Position numbers and translations under genes: made by a program
Shown: positions 45,801 to 57,800 of the stretch, in pieces
Numbering within the stretch: position 1 is the stretch's first letter
Layout of the letters: every line of letters begins with the position of its first letter
NCBI GenBank assembly: GCA_963576565.1
Contig: OY755039.1
Coordinates: 87,439,207-87,503,206 of the forward strand
Length of the DNA stretch: 64,000 bases
Reading direction: 5' to 3'
Source of the DNA: Aspidapion aeneum
Taxonomy: Eukaryota; Arthropoda; Insecta; Coleoptera; Brentidae
The notes under the pieces: generated by a model
Told to the model about the DNA's origin: nothing
Seen by the model: only the letters and a program-made list of their open reading frames with translations
Database searches by the model: none

Positions 45801-48800
45801 GTTCTATATTTGATAAATATCGGTGCATAAATAAGAAAATCCGCCATTTCGCATCCGCCACTTTAATTTTTTTAAGTTTGAGGGTAAAACTGTATTAAGT
45901 GATCCCAAACACTTCAAACTTTCAAGTTCTAGACAAATCGGTTTAAAAATAAAGAAATCCGCCAATTTGGATTCGCCATTCTTGTAATCAAAAACGTAAA
46001 TTTTATGTTATCAGGTTACCAGAACTCTAGACCTACCAAAATTTCAACACTCGACTTGATGGATTTAACTCTAACAAAACCAAATTTCAAGAATATTACA
46101 TAAAAGATTTTTTAAAGATGTTTTTGCATAAATAATAATCTATCTATTTTGTTTTTCGTCTGCACATTTTATCAAGAAAAAATATTTTAGTCCGGCGCCC
46201 AGTTGGCCCGGCGTCCAGTTGGCCCGGTGCCCAGTTGGCCTGCCGCCCAGTTGGCCCGCCGCCCAGTTGGTGGTGCTGAGTTGGCGGCGCCCAGTTGTTT
46301 ATTTATTTTATTTTTATTTATTTATTTCTCAAATATCAACAGCCAAAGGCCAATTACAGATATAGTAAAATCTCACATTGTGACACATATTTCCAACCAT
46401 TATAAATAAAAATCCCGTGACCCGTTTATTCTCATCTTCTAGTCAAAAGGTCTCGAATTACCCAGGAATTATTTAATTATAAATTATTTAATTATAACTT
46501 GCTTGCTACCATGATAATTCTTAATTAAATAGTTTAAAACAGCGATGCTTATTAAAGTAAAGTAAGTCTAGTTGTCCTAGACTGCAGCACATTTCAGGAC
46601 AAATTATTATTAAAAAATAATCTTATAAGCGCGGGGAAGTGACACTTTCTGAATCAAAATGTGTGAGGGTAAAATCGCACGGTCGCAGAAAAAACTATCT
46701 TTCGTGACGCTACTGAACTTTCTCGTGTTTTAGCAAAAACTATCCGTCAAGACGACTTACCCATGAAATGTTGTTTTTTCATCGATTTTTTTCTTCTTTT
46801 GCACAAAAAACAATTTTGCACCATGTTTGAACTCAAATAGTTACTTCTAAACTTGTTTTTAAACGTTTTTAAGATTTCTTTTTGTTAGACTCCCGCACGA
46901 AATTCAAAAAAATCTCCGTACTTAGACAACATTGTCTATCAGTTTTCCCTGTATAAACCGACTAGCAGGTTGAATCACTCAAAATACGGCAGGTGGATTT
47001 AAAGTAGCCAGCTGCTTTTCTGTCGCACTTATGCCGTCAGTGTGAAAGAGATAAAAGTACCCATATATTATCTAGGGTATTATTAGCATGGAAAATCAGG
47101 CTATCTTTGTCCGTTTCACATGTTTAATAATGTCTATCTCTGTTTTTATTGTAAAAGAAATACCCGCCCTTAGAAACCAAATTGGATAGGGTCAATAAAA
47201 AATGCCTTGTCTTTCCGTCTCTAAATTTATACAACTCAATGCAAAAAACTACCATTTTCAAGATCTCCCAGCTGCCACAGTTCATAACAGCACAGAAACT
47301 AATAATAATGATTCAAACTGACTAAAAAACTGAAAAAAAAGTTTAAAAAAACAAAAGTAAATAAAAACATAACCTGACTTTTTGAACAAAATATGGTCCC
47401 TTTTATTTGAGATTTGCTGTCTTTAATTGATTTTTTTTAAGAAAAACGCATTTTTTCCATGTGTACAAAGGGTCAATACTTAAAATAGCATGTTTGTTGT
47501 AAATTAAATCGTTTCACTTTTTTTAAAATTACGTTTTTGTTGACATTGCGGCTTATGGGAAATCCCTTTGTTTGTCCTATGGCAACCATTGAAGAGCTGA
47601 TCGTGACAGTTCGTTAGACAAGCTAATTAGGATCGAATGCAGCAGTGGTGCCGTCTCCGCTTCATAGATGGCGAGACCCAGTAGGCAGAGCGGACAACTG
47701 AGTTGCCAGATCCACTTATTTTTCCCTAGACCACAGATAAGGGTCTTTTTCTGTGCCCTAGATAAGGTATAGGCCAATACATTTTGTATGTACACGGAAA
47801 AAAACTAATCTATTAGACGACTACACGCCTTGATTTAAAACTAGGTAAATTACGCTTAATATTCTTCAAACGGGTCAAGACTAGATAAGGAATCTCCCTC
47901 TTCCCTTATCTGTGGGTTAGATATAACACCGAGTTTTCCTTCGCCAAAGAGAGTACTCCTAAAAGGACAGGGGAGCTATAATTTTAAAAATATATTTATT
48001 ATTTACATCCTATAATTTAATACTTACACGTAGTACTGGCAACATAGTGGCGAGGTATTCCTCTCCGCAGACGCTAGTTAAATAAAAGTTTGCAGAAACA
48101 AAAGGAATATGACTAAAGAGTAGAAATAGATACTTAGAGGACTTACCGACTACGAACAACACGATACCAGTTCGGAGTAAAACCTGACTGATATTATGTC
48201 TATTTTCTGGAATTCTATGTTTGATTTTCCTCCAAGTTATATCTACTGGAACGTAGAATTGAAGCATGAACGTGAAGAACACTGCTATCGAGATTGCTGC
48301 TTGACACACTTGAGCGGCACTGAAAAAAAATTATGAAGGTAGTACTAAAGCGTATTAAATTCATTAGTGGAAAATTACTGCTAGAAGCGTTTCAGCATAT
48401 TGGATTCAAATGAACCACAAAGTATGACTTGGATTAAAAAAGTAGGCGCTGTTAATAAAATTTGAAAGGTACTGCTTCCAAATGACGATGACTATTTGTT
48501 AATGCGGTAATTTGACGTTGTTTAAATCAGCTAATTCTTATTTTTGATTTAAATGACGCCGCACAAATTACATGTGCATTGGGCTTCGGTAGAACGCTTT
48601 TAGTCTCAGGTATGATATTCCCATACAACGTTTTTATGGGTCAAATCTTTGGATGGGCTTCAGGAGTTCTGGAATTTTCATTTAAAGTTTGCAATACAAT
48701 GTTGTGATATTAAGAACAAGCCGATGTCAAATCATTTTGACGATAGTATATTTTAGCAAATTGTTAAAACTCTATATGGTAATAATAAAGCATTTTTGAA

Positions 48801-51800
48801 ATAAGTGGCCTTTATTACACGGATCACGGTAATCCGTGTTTATTATATATGTAAATACCGGGGGTTCGGTAAAACTTATTATAACCAGTCTTAAGGTAAC
48901 TAATTCCATTTTTGCAAATTGCCAAACTAAAAAAATTGCCGAAATGTCTCGACATGGCTCTGCTACAGAATAGCGCCTTACAAAATAGCGCTGCTTCGAA
49001 ATGGCGCTGCCAGAAAATAGCGCTGCTACAAAATAGCGTGCATCAAAATAGCGCCAACAAAATAGCGCTGCTACAAAATAGCGCGCATCAAAACAGTGCT
49101 GCTACAAACTAGCGCCTTACAAAATAGCGCTGGTACAAAATCGCATGCATCAAAATGGCGCTGCATCAAAATAGCGCAGCTACAAAATAGCGCACATCAA
49201 AATGGTGCTGCTACAAAATAGCGCGCATCAAAATGGCGCTGCTTCAAAATAGCGTCTTATAACTTGCCACTCCCGGTAACCTCATTCTAACATATATTTT
49301 CAAAAAAAAACTTCTTGACTTTTTCTCGGGATCCTAGAGGGTGTGAAACTAAACCGAACCGAACCGAACCAAAGCGAACCGAACCGAATCGAACCGAACC
49401 GGCATCCTAGAGGTTTATTTATTTATTTACGGCCAATGCCATTTTACAAATTTGATTATTAATCGAAACTACATAATACAAAAAGCGAATATTAATTAGG
49501 AAATAAAATTGAATATTACTTAAATCTATGAAATTACTTAAATCTATAATATCATACATATAATAGAACACAATTTACATTTTATACTTAGTTAACTAGA
49601 GTACAAGTTTTAAGTTTAAAATTTCAAGTTTACAAAGTTTAAATTTAAAAAAATTAAATTTAAGTTCACGTTCTAGTTTTTAGTTATTCTTTTTTTGTCT
49701 TTGACCTCGTATCAAACTGATAGTAGGTAGCAAAAGCAAAGCATGGAAACACTATCCTGTCATAAAATGTTATAAGTAACTAGTTCATGTTCAGTCTGAC
49801 AACAGGACCCTCAGTTGTCTTTGGAAGGTTTTTAAGTCGCAAAAGAAATCAAGGAATGGATGTTGATTAGCTAATGAAGTTGCCCTTGAAATAAAACAAT
49901 TGCGTCCATAATTGGTATGACGGAATGATGAAAAGTTTGAATTCGTCTAGTATTAACAGGGGGTACATGTAGACCGATTGAGGAGGTAAGAACTGCACAG
50001 TCCGCGACTGAGTTTAGGATTTTGAAGAGGGTGATGAGGTCATGATATTTGCGTCTATCCTGTAAGGTTGATAGATCTAATTGCTTACATCGCTCAGTAT
50101 AATTGTAGTTACTATCGCGAAAGAATTTAAAATGAATGTGATGTAAAAACTTCTTCTGAACTCTCTCTAGTCGGTTAATATGGTGGTATATTGAAGGTCC
50201 CATACCGATGGGGCATATTCTAAATGGCTGCGGACTAATGAACAGTAAAGAGTCTTTAGTGCCTGGATGGTCTGAAAGTCTTGGGTAGATCTTTTGATAA
50301 AACCCAACATACGCAGATATTTACCAATGATAGAATCAATGTGGGGCACCAAGGACAATCTGTCGTCCACAATTACTCCAAGATCTCGGATGTTGTCAAC
50401 AGTAGTCAATATGGTAGATAAAGTCTGTTTTAATTTGGTGGCGAGAGAATTTGATGACATGACATTTAGATTGAGATGCATACCGTATTTGCGGCACCAT
50501 GAAGCAAACCTATCAAGGTCCCCCTGCAGTGCTGTTTAGTCTTCTGGATTCATTATAATTTTAAAAGTTTTGAAGTCGTCAGCAAACTGCAGGAAGTCAC
50601 TTGAATTGAAGCACGATGCAACACTGTTTATAACAAGGTTGAATAGAAGTGGGGCAATGTGGGAGCCTTGTGGAACTCCAGAGGACACGACTATTTCTTA
50701 GGACAGGAAATTGTTCACCTTTACTATTTGTGTGCGTCCAGTTAGTAGGCTCTCAACCCAGGAAAGCAAAGAACCATCCACTCCCAGTGATTTAAGCGTA
50801 GTGATGGATATGTTGTGTGGGAGTTTATCGAAGGCTTTGAAGAAGTCCGTATAGATGGCATAAATCTCGGCTCCCTTCTCCAAAGCTTGTAACAGGGAGT
50901 TAGTATACGTTAGAAGATTGAGCTCGGTGTTGCGGCCTGTGCAGAAACCAATTGTTGGTCGATGATAAGAGATGAAAGGCAGGAACTGAAATATGTATCA
51001 ACAATTTTTTCAAAGAGTTTTGGGATGGTGCCGCTTATATATAGAAATTGGTCTATAGTTCTTAACATTGGATTTATCACCAGACTTATGGATGGGAACG
51101 ACATAACTCGATTTCCAGAATGAAGGAAAGTGGCCACTTTCGAGTGATTTGTTAAAAATTATATGGAGTGGACGGCCTAAGATGAATGAACAGTTTTTGA
51201 GGAATAAGGGATGAATGTTGTCAGGGCCTGGGCCTTTGTGGGGGTTGAGTTCGTTAAGTTCAGTGAAGATTTCAGAGATAGATGGTGAGTACTTAGTCAA
51301 ATTTAGGTGATTGGATGACATCTCATTAGGTCTGTCAGGGTTGTCAGATGAGTAGACAGGAGAAATAAGATGCAAATAGGTTTGCCGCTTCGGGTCCCAT
51401 GTTCACGCTTTGGTTGTCTAGATGAAGAACATTTGGAATGCTAGGAGATTTCCGTTGCGAATTGACATAGTTCCAGAACTGCTTGGGATTGCTGCTAAGA
51501 CTTCTCTCAGTGTTTTATACAAAATCTATGTGGCATTCTCTGGAAAGATGCTTGCATTGAGACCTTAAATCAGAAAATATGAGATAATCTTGCTCTGATT
51601 CAGAGCTTTTGAACTTTGCATGAGCTATTTTTTTCTGAATCGTGAGGTTTATAAGTTCACGACTGAACCATCTTGGAAACTTCCCAGTTGGGACTTTTTT
51701 CGTTGGAACAAACAGGCAATCGTAGATTATTTCGTAGAACTTGTTGATCATGTCGTTTACATCTAGGTTATCGTCCCACTGAAACGTTCCCAAGTATTCA

Positions 51801-54800
51801 TTCACAAAAGTAAAGTCTGCCGATTTGAAATCATAGTAAAATCTTTCTGGTGTTGGATTGACTACTGTGTGATACGAAGTAGCGATAGTGAGGTTAAAAT
51901 GTAAGGGAGGGTGCTGTTGGTCTAAAGGGGTTACCAGAGGGTCACATTGAGAGACTGATAGGTGTGTGTGACATAAAATTAGGTCTAGAATTACATTATT
52001 TGAATTTACAATAGAGTTAGACTGAAAGAAATTTTTAAAGGCGCAGCAATCAGATATAATCGCGATCTTCTGGATATTAAGTGGAGAGACGTAGGTGTCA
52101 GCACGTGGATGTGCACATGCGCATATATCCTTGTTGGTCCATCTAGCCTTTGGTAGGTTGAAGTCTCCCGCTATGCATAGCTCTACATTCGGGTAACCAT
52201 CGGTTATGTAGTCTACTGAATCACTAAACATTTGGTAGCATTCAACTGGAGAATCAGGTGGTAAGTAGACACATCCGATGATGGAAAGTATTTTGGGGGT
52301 GCCAATTGAGACAAAGATTTGTTCTAATGGGTAAGTTGTGTTCAGTTTGGTAGAAGGAATTGATCTATGTACAGCAATTGGAACACCGCCCATACTTTCT
52401 TTGTGGCTGGTTTGACGGGAGCGGTCCTTTCTAAAGATACAGTAGTTATTTAAGCCAAGTTCGTCATCTGAGATGTCATCGGAAAGGTTTGTTTCTGTTA
52501 GCATTATTATGTGGTAGTCATAAACAGAAATGTTACATAGTAATTTGCGAGGTTTGATTCGATGACCACGAACGTTTTGGTAATACGTGCTTAAATTCTC
52601 TAATTTATTTTGACATTGGCCTCTTTTAAGTTTTCCGAACCTGGACCAATTTGGGGTTGTGAAACCAATCCGAGCTAAACCGATACTTCGATTCGATTCA
52701 GTTCGGTTCGGTTCAGTTTTGTTTCACACCCGCTAGGATCCCGCGAAAGAAGTCAGGGATGTTGTTTTTTTTTAAGTATGTTAGAAAGAGAACCCTTAGT
52801 CAAACAGTTGCTTTTTTAATGATGCTTTTTTAATTTCGCCGATTGCCTTATTTTGTATCAACGGTATTTTGATGAGCGCTATTTTGTAGCAGCGCTATTT
52901 TGTAAGGCGCTATTTTGATGCGCGCTATTTTGTAGCAGCGCAATTTTGTAGCAGCGCTATTTTGTGGCAGCGCCATTATTAGCAGCGCTATTTTGTAAGG
53001 TGCTATTCTGTAGCAGCGCTATTTTGTAAGGCGCTATTTTGGTGCACGCTATTTTGTAAGCGCCATTTTGTAGCAGCGCTATTTTGTAGCAGCGCTATTT
53101 TGTGGCAGCGCTATTTTGAAGCAGCGCTATTTTGTAGGGAGCTATTCTGTAGCATAGCCGTCTCGACATATTTGTCCATTTTTATTATGAAAACATTGTC
53201 AGATTTCATACTCTGGATGTAAATTCCAAAGTTCGAGCCCATCGGAAGATTTGTCCCGTTTAATCGTTATATGGGAGGATCTCGTCTATACCATACATAA
53301 GCTTTAAAGCATTCCACCGAAGCCCATCGCCCATTATCTTGAGTTGACGTAGCAGCTTACTTGGTATTTTTTTTTAAACCAATTAAACAGAGGCTCGAGA
53401 CCCCATGAGGTCGTATTTTATGCTTTTTTATGTTTGTATTCATAAAATATGTGTAGGGAGCGGGCCTTATATAAGCAACCGATCCATTTCCATACGTTGG
53501 GCTTTATTTGAAATCCAACTTGTATATTTGTAGCCGTTTGTATTTTTTATTATTATTATTACAAGCTTTTATTTAACTTCACCTGTATGTATGTATGTAT
53601 GTATGTGGGTATGTATGTAATCAAATCTTGCAACTCATTTTTGAAGAACTTCCAAGCATCCGATTGACTTCAAATTTCGCTAGAGTCTTAGTTCCGATGA
53701 CAATACAATAATATGGCTTCATCGGGTACCTACCTCACCCCAAACATGGGGGGTGGAGAGGGGGTAAAACTTTAGTTTGTCCGATTTCAACCAAAATTGG
53801 TATCTGGGGGTGTTTGAGGATGAGAATTATAAAATGGACGAATTAATGTCAAGTTTTTCTGATTACTTTCAACTGACTTCCACGTATTCGATTGACTTCA
53901 AATTTCGCATACCGTTATAGTTCCGATGACAATCCAATAATGTGGTATCACTGACTGGCTACCTCACCCCTAACCTGGAGGGCGGAGAGGGGGTAAAATT
54001 TTAGTTTGTCGGATTTCCACCAAATGGTATCTGGGGGTTTTTAAGGATGAGGATTACGAATTTTTGATCAGATTACAAAAATTCAATATGGCGGATTCAA
54101 AATGGGGGGCGTAGAAGAGGTAAGGCTTTAGTTTTTTCGATCTCTCGATCTGATCGATAATGATCATAATGATTACGAACAGTTTTAGGAATTGACAGGA
54201 AAGACTCCCTGCACTATTGATGCGCTAGCTGAAATGCATAGACAAATCTAAAAATTAAAAAATAAATTTAGAAAAAAAAACTTTTTGAAAACAAACTTTT
54301 ATAAAATGGACTAAAAATCATAAAATAATTTTTTGAGTGTTCTGATATCATAATAAGAAAAGCGATGGGCGTATTTAATATTAGGTAAATGCCTTTCCAT
54401 GCGCATTTGGTGGATCGTCCACAAACAAAACAAAACAGATGATGCGCCGACTCTTCTTTTTCAATGTGACAAAATAAATCGACACTGCCGGTCGCGGATG
54501 ATCTGCCTAATATGAAGCAGGCGTAATAATGTCCATCCATATCAGAAAAATGTAAGGGTAGTTTGAGTAGGGTTGGGGTGGGTTTGGCTAAATTGTCTAC
54601 CCTTACATTTCTCTGCTATAATATAATGAATTTGGATTTTCACTAAACTTCGAGTTAACAAGGCTAAAACGAGAACGGGTAAATTTCCTTTAAGACGCCC
54701 ATCGCTTATATTATTATGATATCAGAACACTCAAAAAATTATTTTATGCTTTTTAGTCCATTTTATAAAAGTTTGTTTTCAAAAAGTTTTTTTCTAAATT

Positions 54801-57800
54801 TATTAGATTCCTTTTCCCAGTACAGATATACAGGGTGTTCCAAGTTAAGTGTTCACCATTGCTAACTTTGTTTTTATTAAAGATAGAACAAAGTTTGAGT
54901 CGACAGTCTAGTAATTGTGATTCCAACTCTCCTAAGTGGAGCATTTTTCAATTTGAAATGAATCTTAAGGAAAAACGTTCTCCTCACTTCACAAATTTCT
55001 GAAAGGTTGAGAAATAAAAAGCGTAGTTTGGATTAGATTATGCTTAATTTATTTCTATAAACCATCAATCCGACGCGTTTCGGCTTTACTAGCCACTTTC
55101 AAGGGTTATAGAAGTTTCTAAAACCAAAATTTTGGAAAACAAACAATCACTTATTATAATGCCACCATTATGAGTTTAACGTACACAGGATTCATCCAAA
55201 AGCATCATAGATTTTTATATTTTTATTAAAATCGGTTCAGTAATAATATTTTTATAAAGAAATTAATGCAGAGATGCATGCGGCGAAATGGCAAATAATC
55301 CGTAGAATAAACACTAATATCTCGACGACTACCATAGCGATTTTAATGATTACCTAGTTGTGTTTGCCGAGCTTAGATCATGTAAATATATTTTAAAAAG
55401 GGTCGAAAAATGTCTCAAAAAAATGTTTGTTTTTTTATTCACTGGTAATAAACTTCACGTTTGCAATCCATTTTGTTCGGACAGATTTGATTAGGTCCGC
55501 CGGAATTTCAAGAAGCGGCAAATTTTGATGTTTATTTTTAAATGGCATTCGATTATTACTCCAATGCTGTTTATTCCACTAAAATCAGCTCAGGTCAGGG
55601 GCGTGCGATCTATGTAAGCAAGGGAAGCATTGCTTCCCTTAAGGAATCAGGCATAATAAAATTGAACTGTTAATAGTTCACTATTAAAACTTGATGTAAT
55701 ATGTACTGGAAAAGCGGCATCTTATGTTATATACCTATTTGTATATAACAGAAGGGCGTATAAGCAAAGACAACCATGTAAGCAGTGGTCTTTGTCGTAC
55801 GCGTAGAAAACGAATAAGAATTCAGTGACTGTCGGTCTTGATTTGACCCGACAGCAGCATCGCTTCCGCGACAACCGCTTGCTCCTTGCGCTCCACGCGG
55901 CAGATATAATTGCTTCTCTCGTTACGTAAAACATAGTGGGGGGGGGTCAATACATGCAAGTCAATGTGAGAATTCAGTTCGCGCCTTTTAGCCCTAAAAT
56001 AAGCAGTCTGTTCAATTATGTAGATACGCGTTTCACAATGACGTGCCAGCAAGAGGCTTAGGTTTCGGTAAAGGATATTGCAACGGTCGCTACAACTATA
56101 CAGTTGTGTGATTGTATAGTGTGTTTTTTGATTAACAACAAGTTTTCTTCCCAAAGTTTTATTAAAAGACAAATAGGTATGATATCATAGAAGAAATTAA
56201 AGTTTACCGAAAATTCAAACGAGTAGAAAAAATACAAATTGCTACTCCAGTCTCAAATTTTACCGCACGCATCTGGTTTGGTGACAATTGTATAATTGGG
56301 AAAACAATGGTAAAAAAATGGTTCTCAGGAACCACTAAATCGATTTTAATGATTTGTACCTCGTTGTGCTTGGGAAAAATGGCTTTTTTTACGAATTTGA
56401 AAAACATTCCTAAACGTTTCCCGAACATAAGAATAAACAAGACTCCCTTAAGGGTTTAGTTTGATTCTGTCATATTGGAAGTTAAGATGGCGGACAAAAT
56501 CAATATATTTGTCCAAGAGCTTTATCAACTTCCTGCATATTGCAGTTTATTTAATTAAAATCGATGATACAGTTCGAAAGTTTTTATAAAAAACACTTTT
56601 TCCGCTTTTTTGGCCCACTCGCTATATGGCCCCCCTTAAGCAATCTAATTGTATAGAAAATGATATGTGTATATGGAGTCACGTGACACTTACATATCAT
56701 TATTATTTAAGTTGTAAGTAATACTAGCTTGCGTGTCTTCTCCAAAGCTCAAGTATCCGAAAAATCCAATGGAGGTAAAGAAAACCACGACCACAGCCAT
56801 GGCGACGTTCAGGACTCCCAACTTCGTGTCGAATTTTGATTTCTTCATTGAGTTTTCCACCGGCATAATGGTGCCAATCCCTTCCATTGCAAAAATCACT
56901 GTGCTGAAAAACGACGGAAGACCTAAAACATAAAAGTACAATAGTAAAATGTTTCCCGTAAACGTAAACGTAAGTTGAAGGAACAGCTTCATCGAAAACA
57001 AATTTGGTTAAAACGCCTAGCGACCTATGCGTGCAGCTCATTATACCGGACCATATTACAGTTCTGTTGGTGGACAACACACTCACCATATTCCAAGCAG
57101 AAGTGCTTGCGATTAACATATGCGGACAAGAGTGCCTAAAAATTTGTGACATTTATAATGGGTAGGTGCATTAATTTCCTAAACTTGTTATCTACTAAAA
57201 CTGAATGGAATAGGCTGCCCGATGTGACATCCTTAAACGTAGAAAATGGACGAGGAGGAAATCTCAACGTTAGCGCAGAGAGCCATGTCTCTAGCACGGA
57301 TCATCATGTTAGGTGATCCGTGTCTCTAGTACCAGGACATCAGGGTATTAAAGGAAATTAGAAAGCAGAAAGCCTCGTAAAGAAAGAAGTGGCGACACCC
57401 TATTGCTTGCTATTTCTGTGGACTTATAAAAAGCCTCTACATAAAAGAACTGAATAAATGAAACATTAATTAATTCAATTCAATTCAATATATTTATTTA
57501 GAGCTTACTTTTGTATAATTAACAATTTTTCTTTTCGCACCATTTTGCAGTAAATAAATATATTTTGTATGCATTTTAAAGTCCCAGGGACTTGTTTGCA
57601 AAAATAAAATATTTTATTTATTGGCATGGCGGCTTTAAAATTATTCTAGGGTTCCTTGAATTTCTTTGATTCTAATCTATTTCAAAAGAGTAAGTTTTGT
57701 CTAGTCCAAATTTAATAACTAATCAAATACTTATGGAAATATTTAAAATCAGTTGGTTTCTTATTGAAGATCTTACCACTCCAGAAAAAACACAATGAAA

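Larger units (their letters stand above)
44583..47615. mobile_element. large foldback-type composite with ~250-bp inverted arms
   Basis: Left arm (CCATAGGACAAACCAACCG, CCCATAAGCCGTAATGT, AACAAAAACGTAA) and right arm (ACGTTTTTGTTGACATTGCG, GGCTTATGGGAAATCCC, TTTGTCCTATGG) are inverted copies. Between them sit a second inverted-repeat family (44925-45990), a single minisatellite arm (46110-46580) and a CR1-like tail. Intronic; no gene. Confidence 0.6.
49411..52640 (-). mobile_element. CR1/Jockey-type non-LTR retrotransposon, 5'-truncated and frameshifted
   Basis: Reads right to left: endonuclease, RT, C-terminal domain, 3' UTR, and a (TAAA)n tail at 49413-49429. It lies between the inverted arms of a foldback element, so it is younger than that element. 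No RNase H domain was seen, which with the tail favours a CR1-like rather than R1-like clade. Several frameshifts make it inactive. Confidence 0.8.
48560..53350. mobile_element. foldback element with minisatellite arms, split by a non-LTR retrotransposon
   Basis: Inverted arms are about 48560-49410 and 52665-53350. From outside inward each has TTGGGCTTCGGTAGAA-like sequence, then TGTCTCGACATGG.TCTGCTA, the ACAAAATAGCGC minisatellite (48955-49260; 52850-53160 reversed), GGGATCCTAGAGGGTGTGAA and a CCGAACCGAACC tract. The middle is occupied by the retrotransposon 49411-52640. Without it the foldback would be about 1.6 kb. Intronic. Confidence 0.75.

Noticed and set aside
55722..56172. Two overlapping - strand frames
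   Set aside because: No conserved motif, splice context or codon pattern that supports coding.
56724..57152. 142-codon - strand frame overlapping the 56694-56922 exon
   Set aside because: Alternative-frame shadow of the PAT exon and, further right, of the antisense RNase H remnant.
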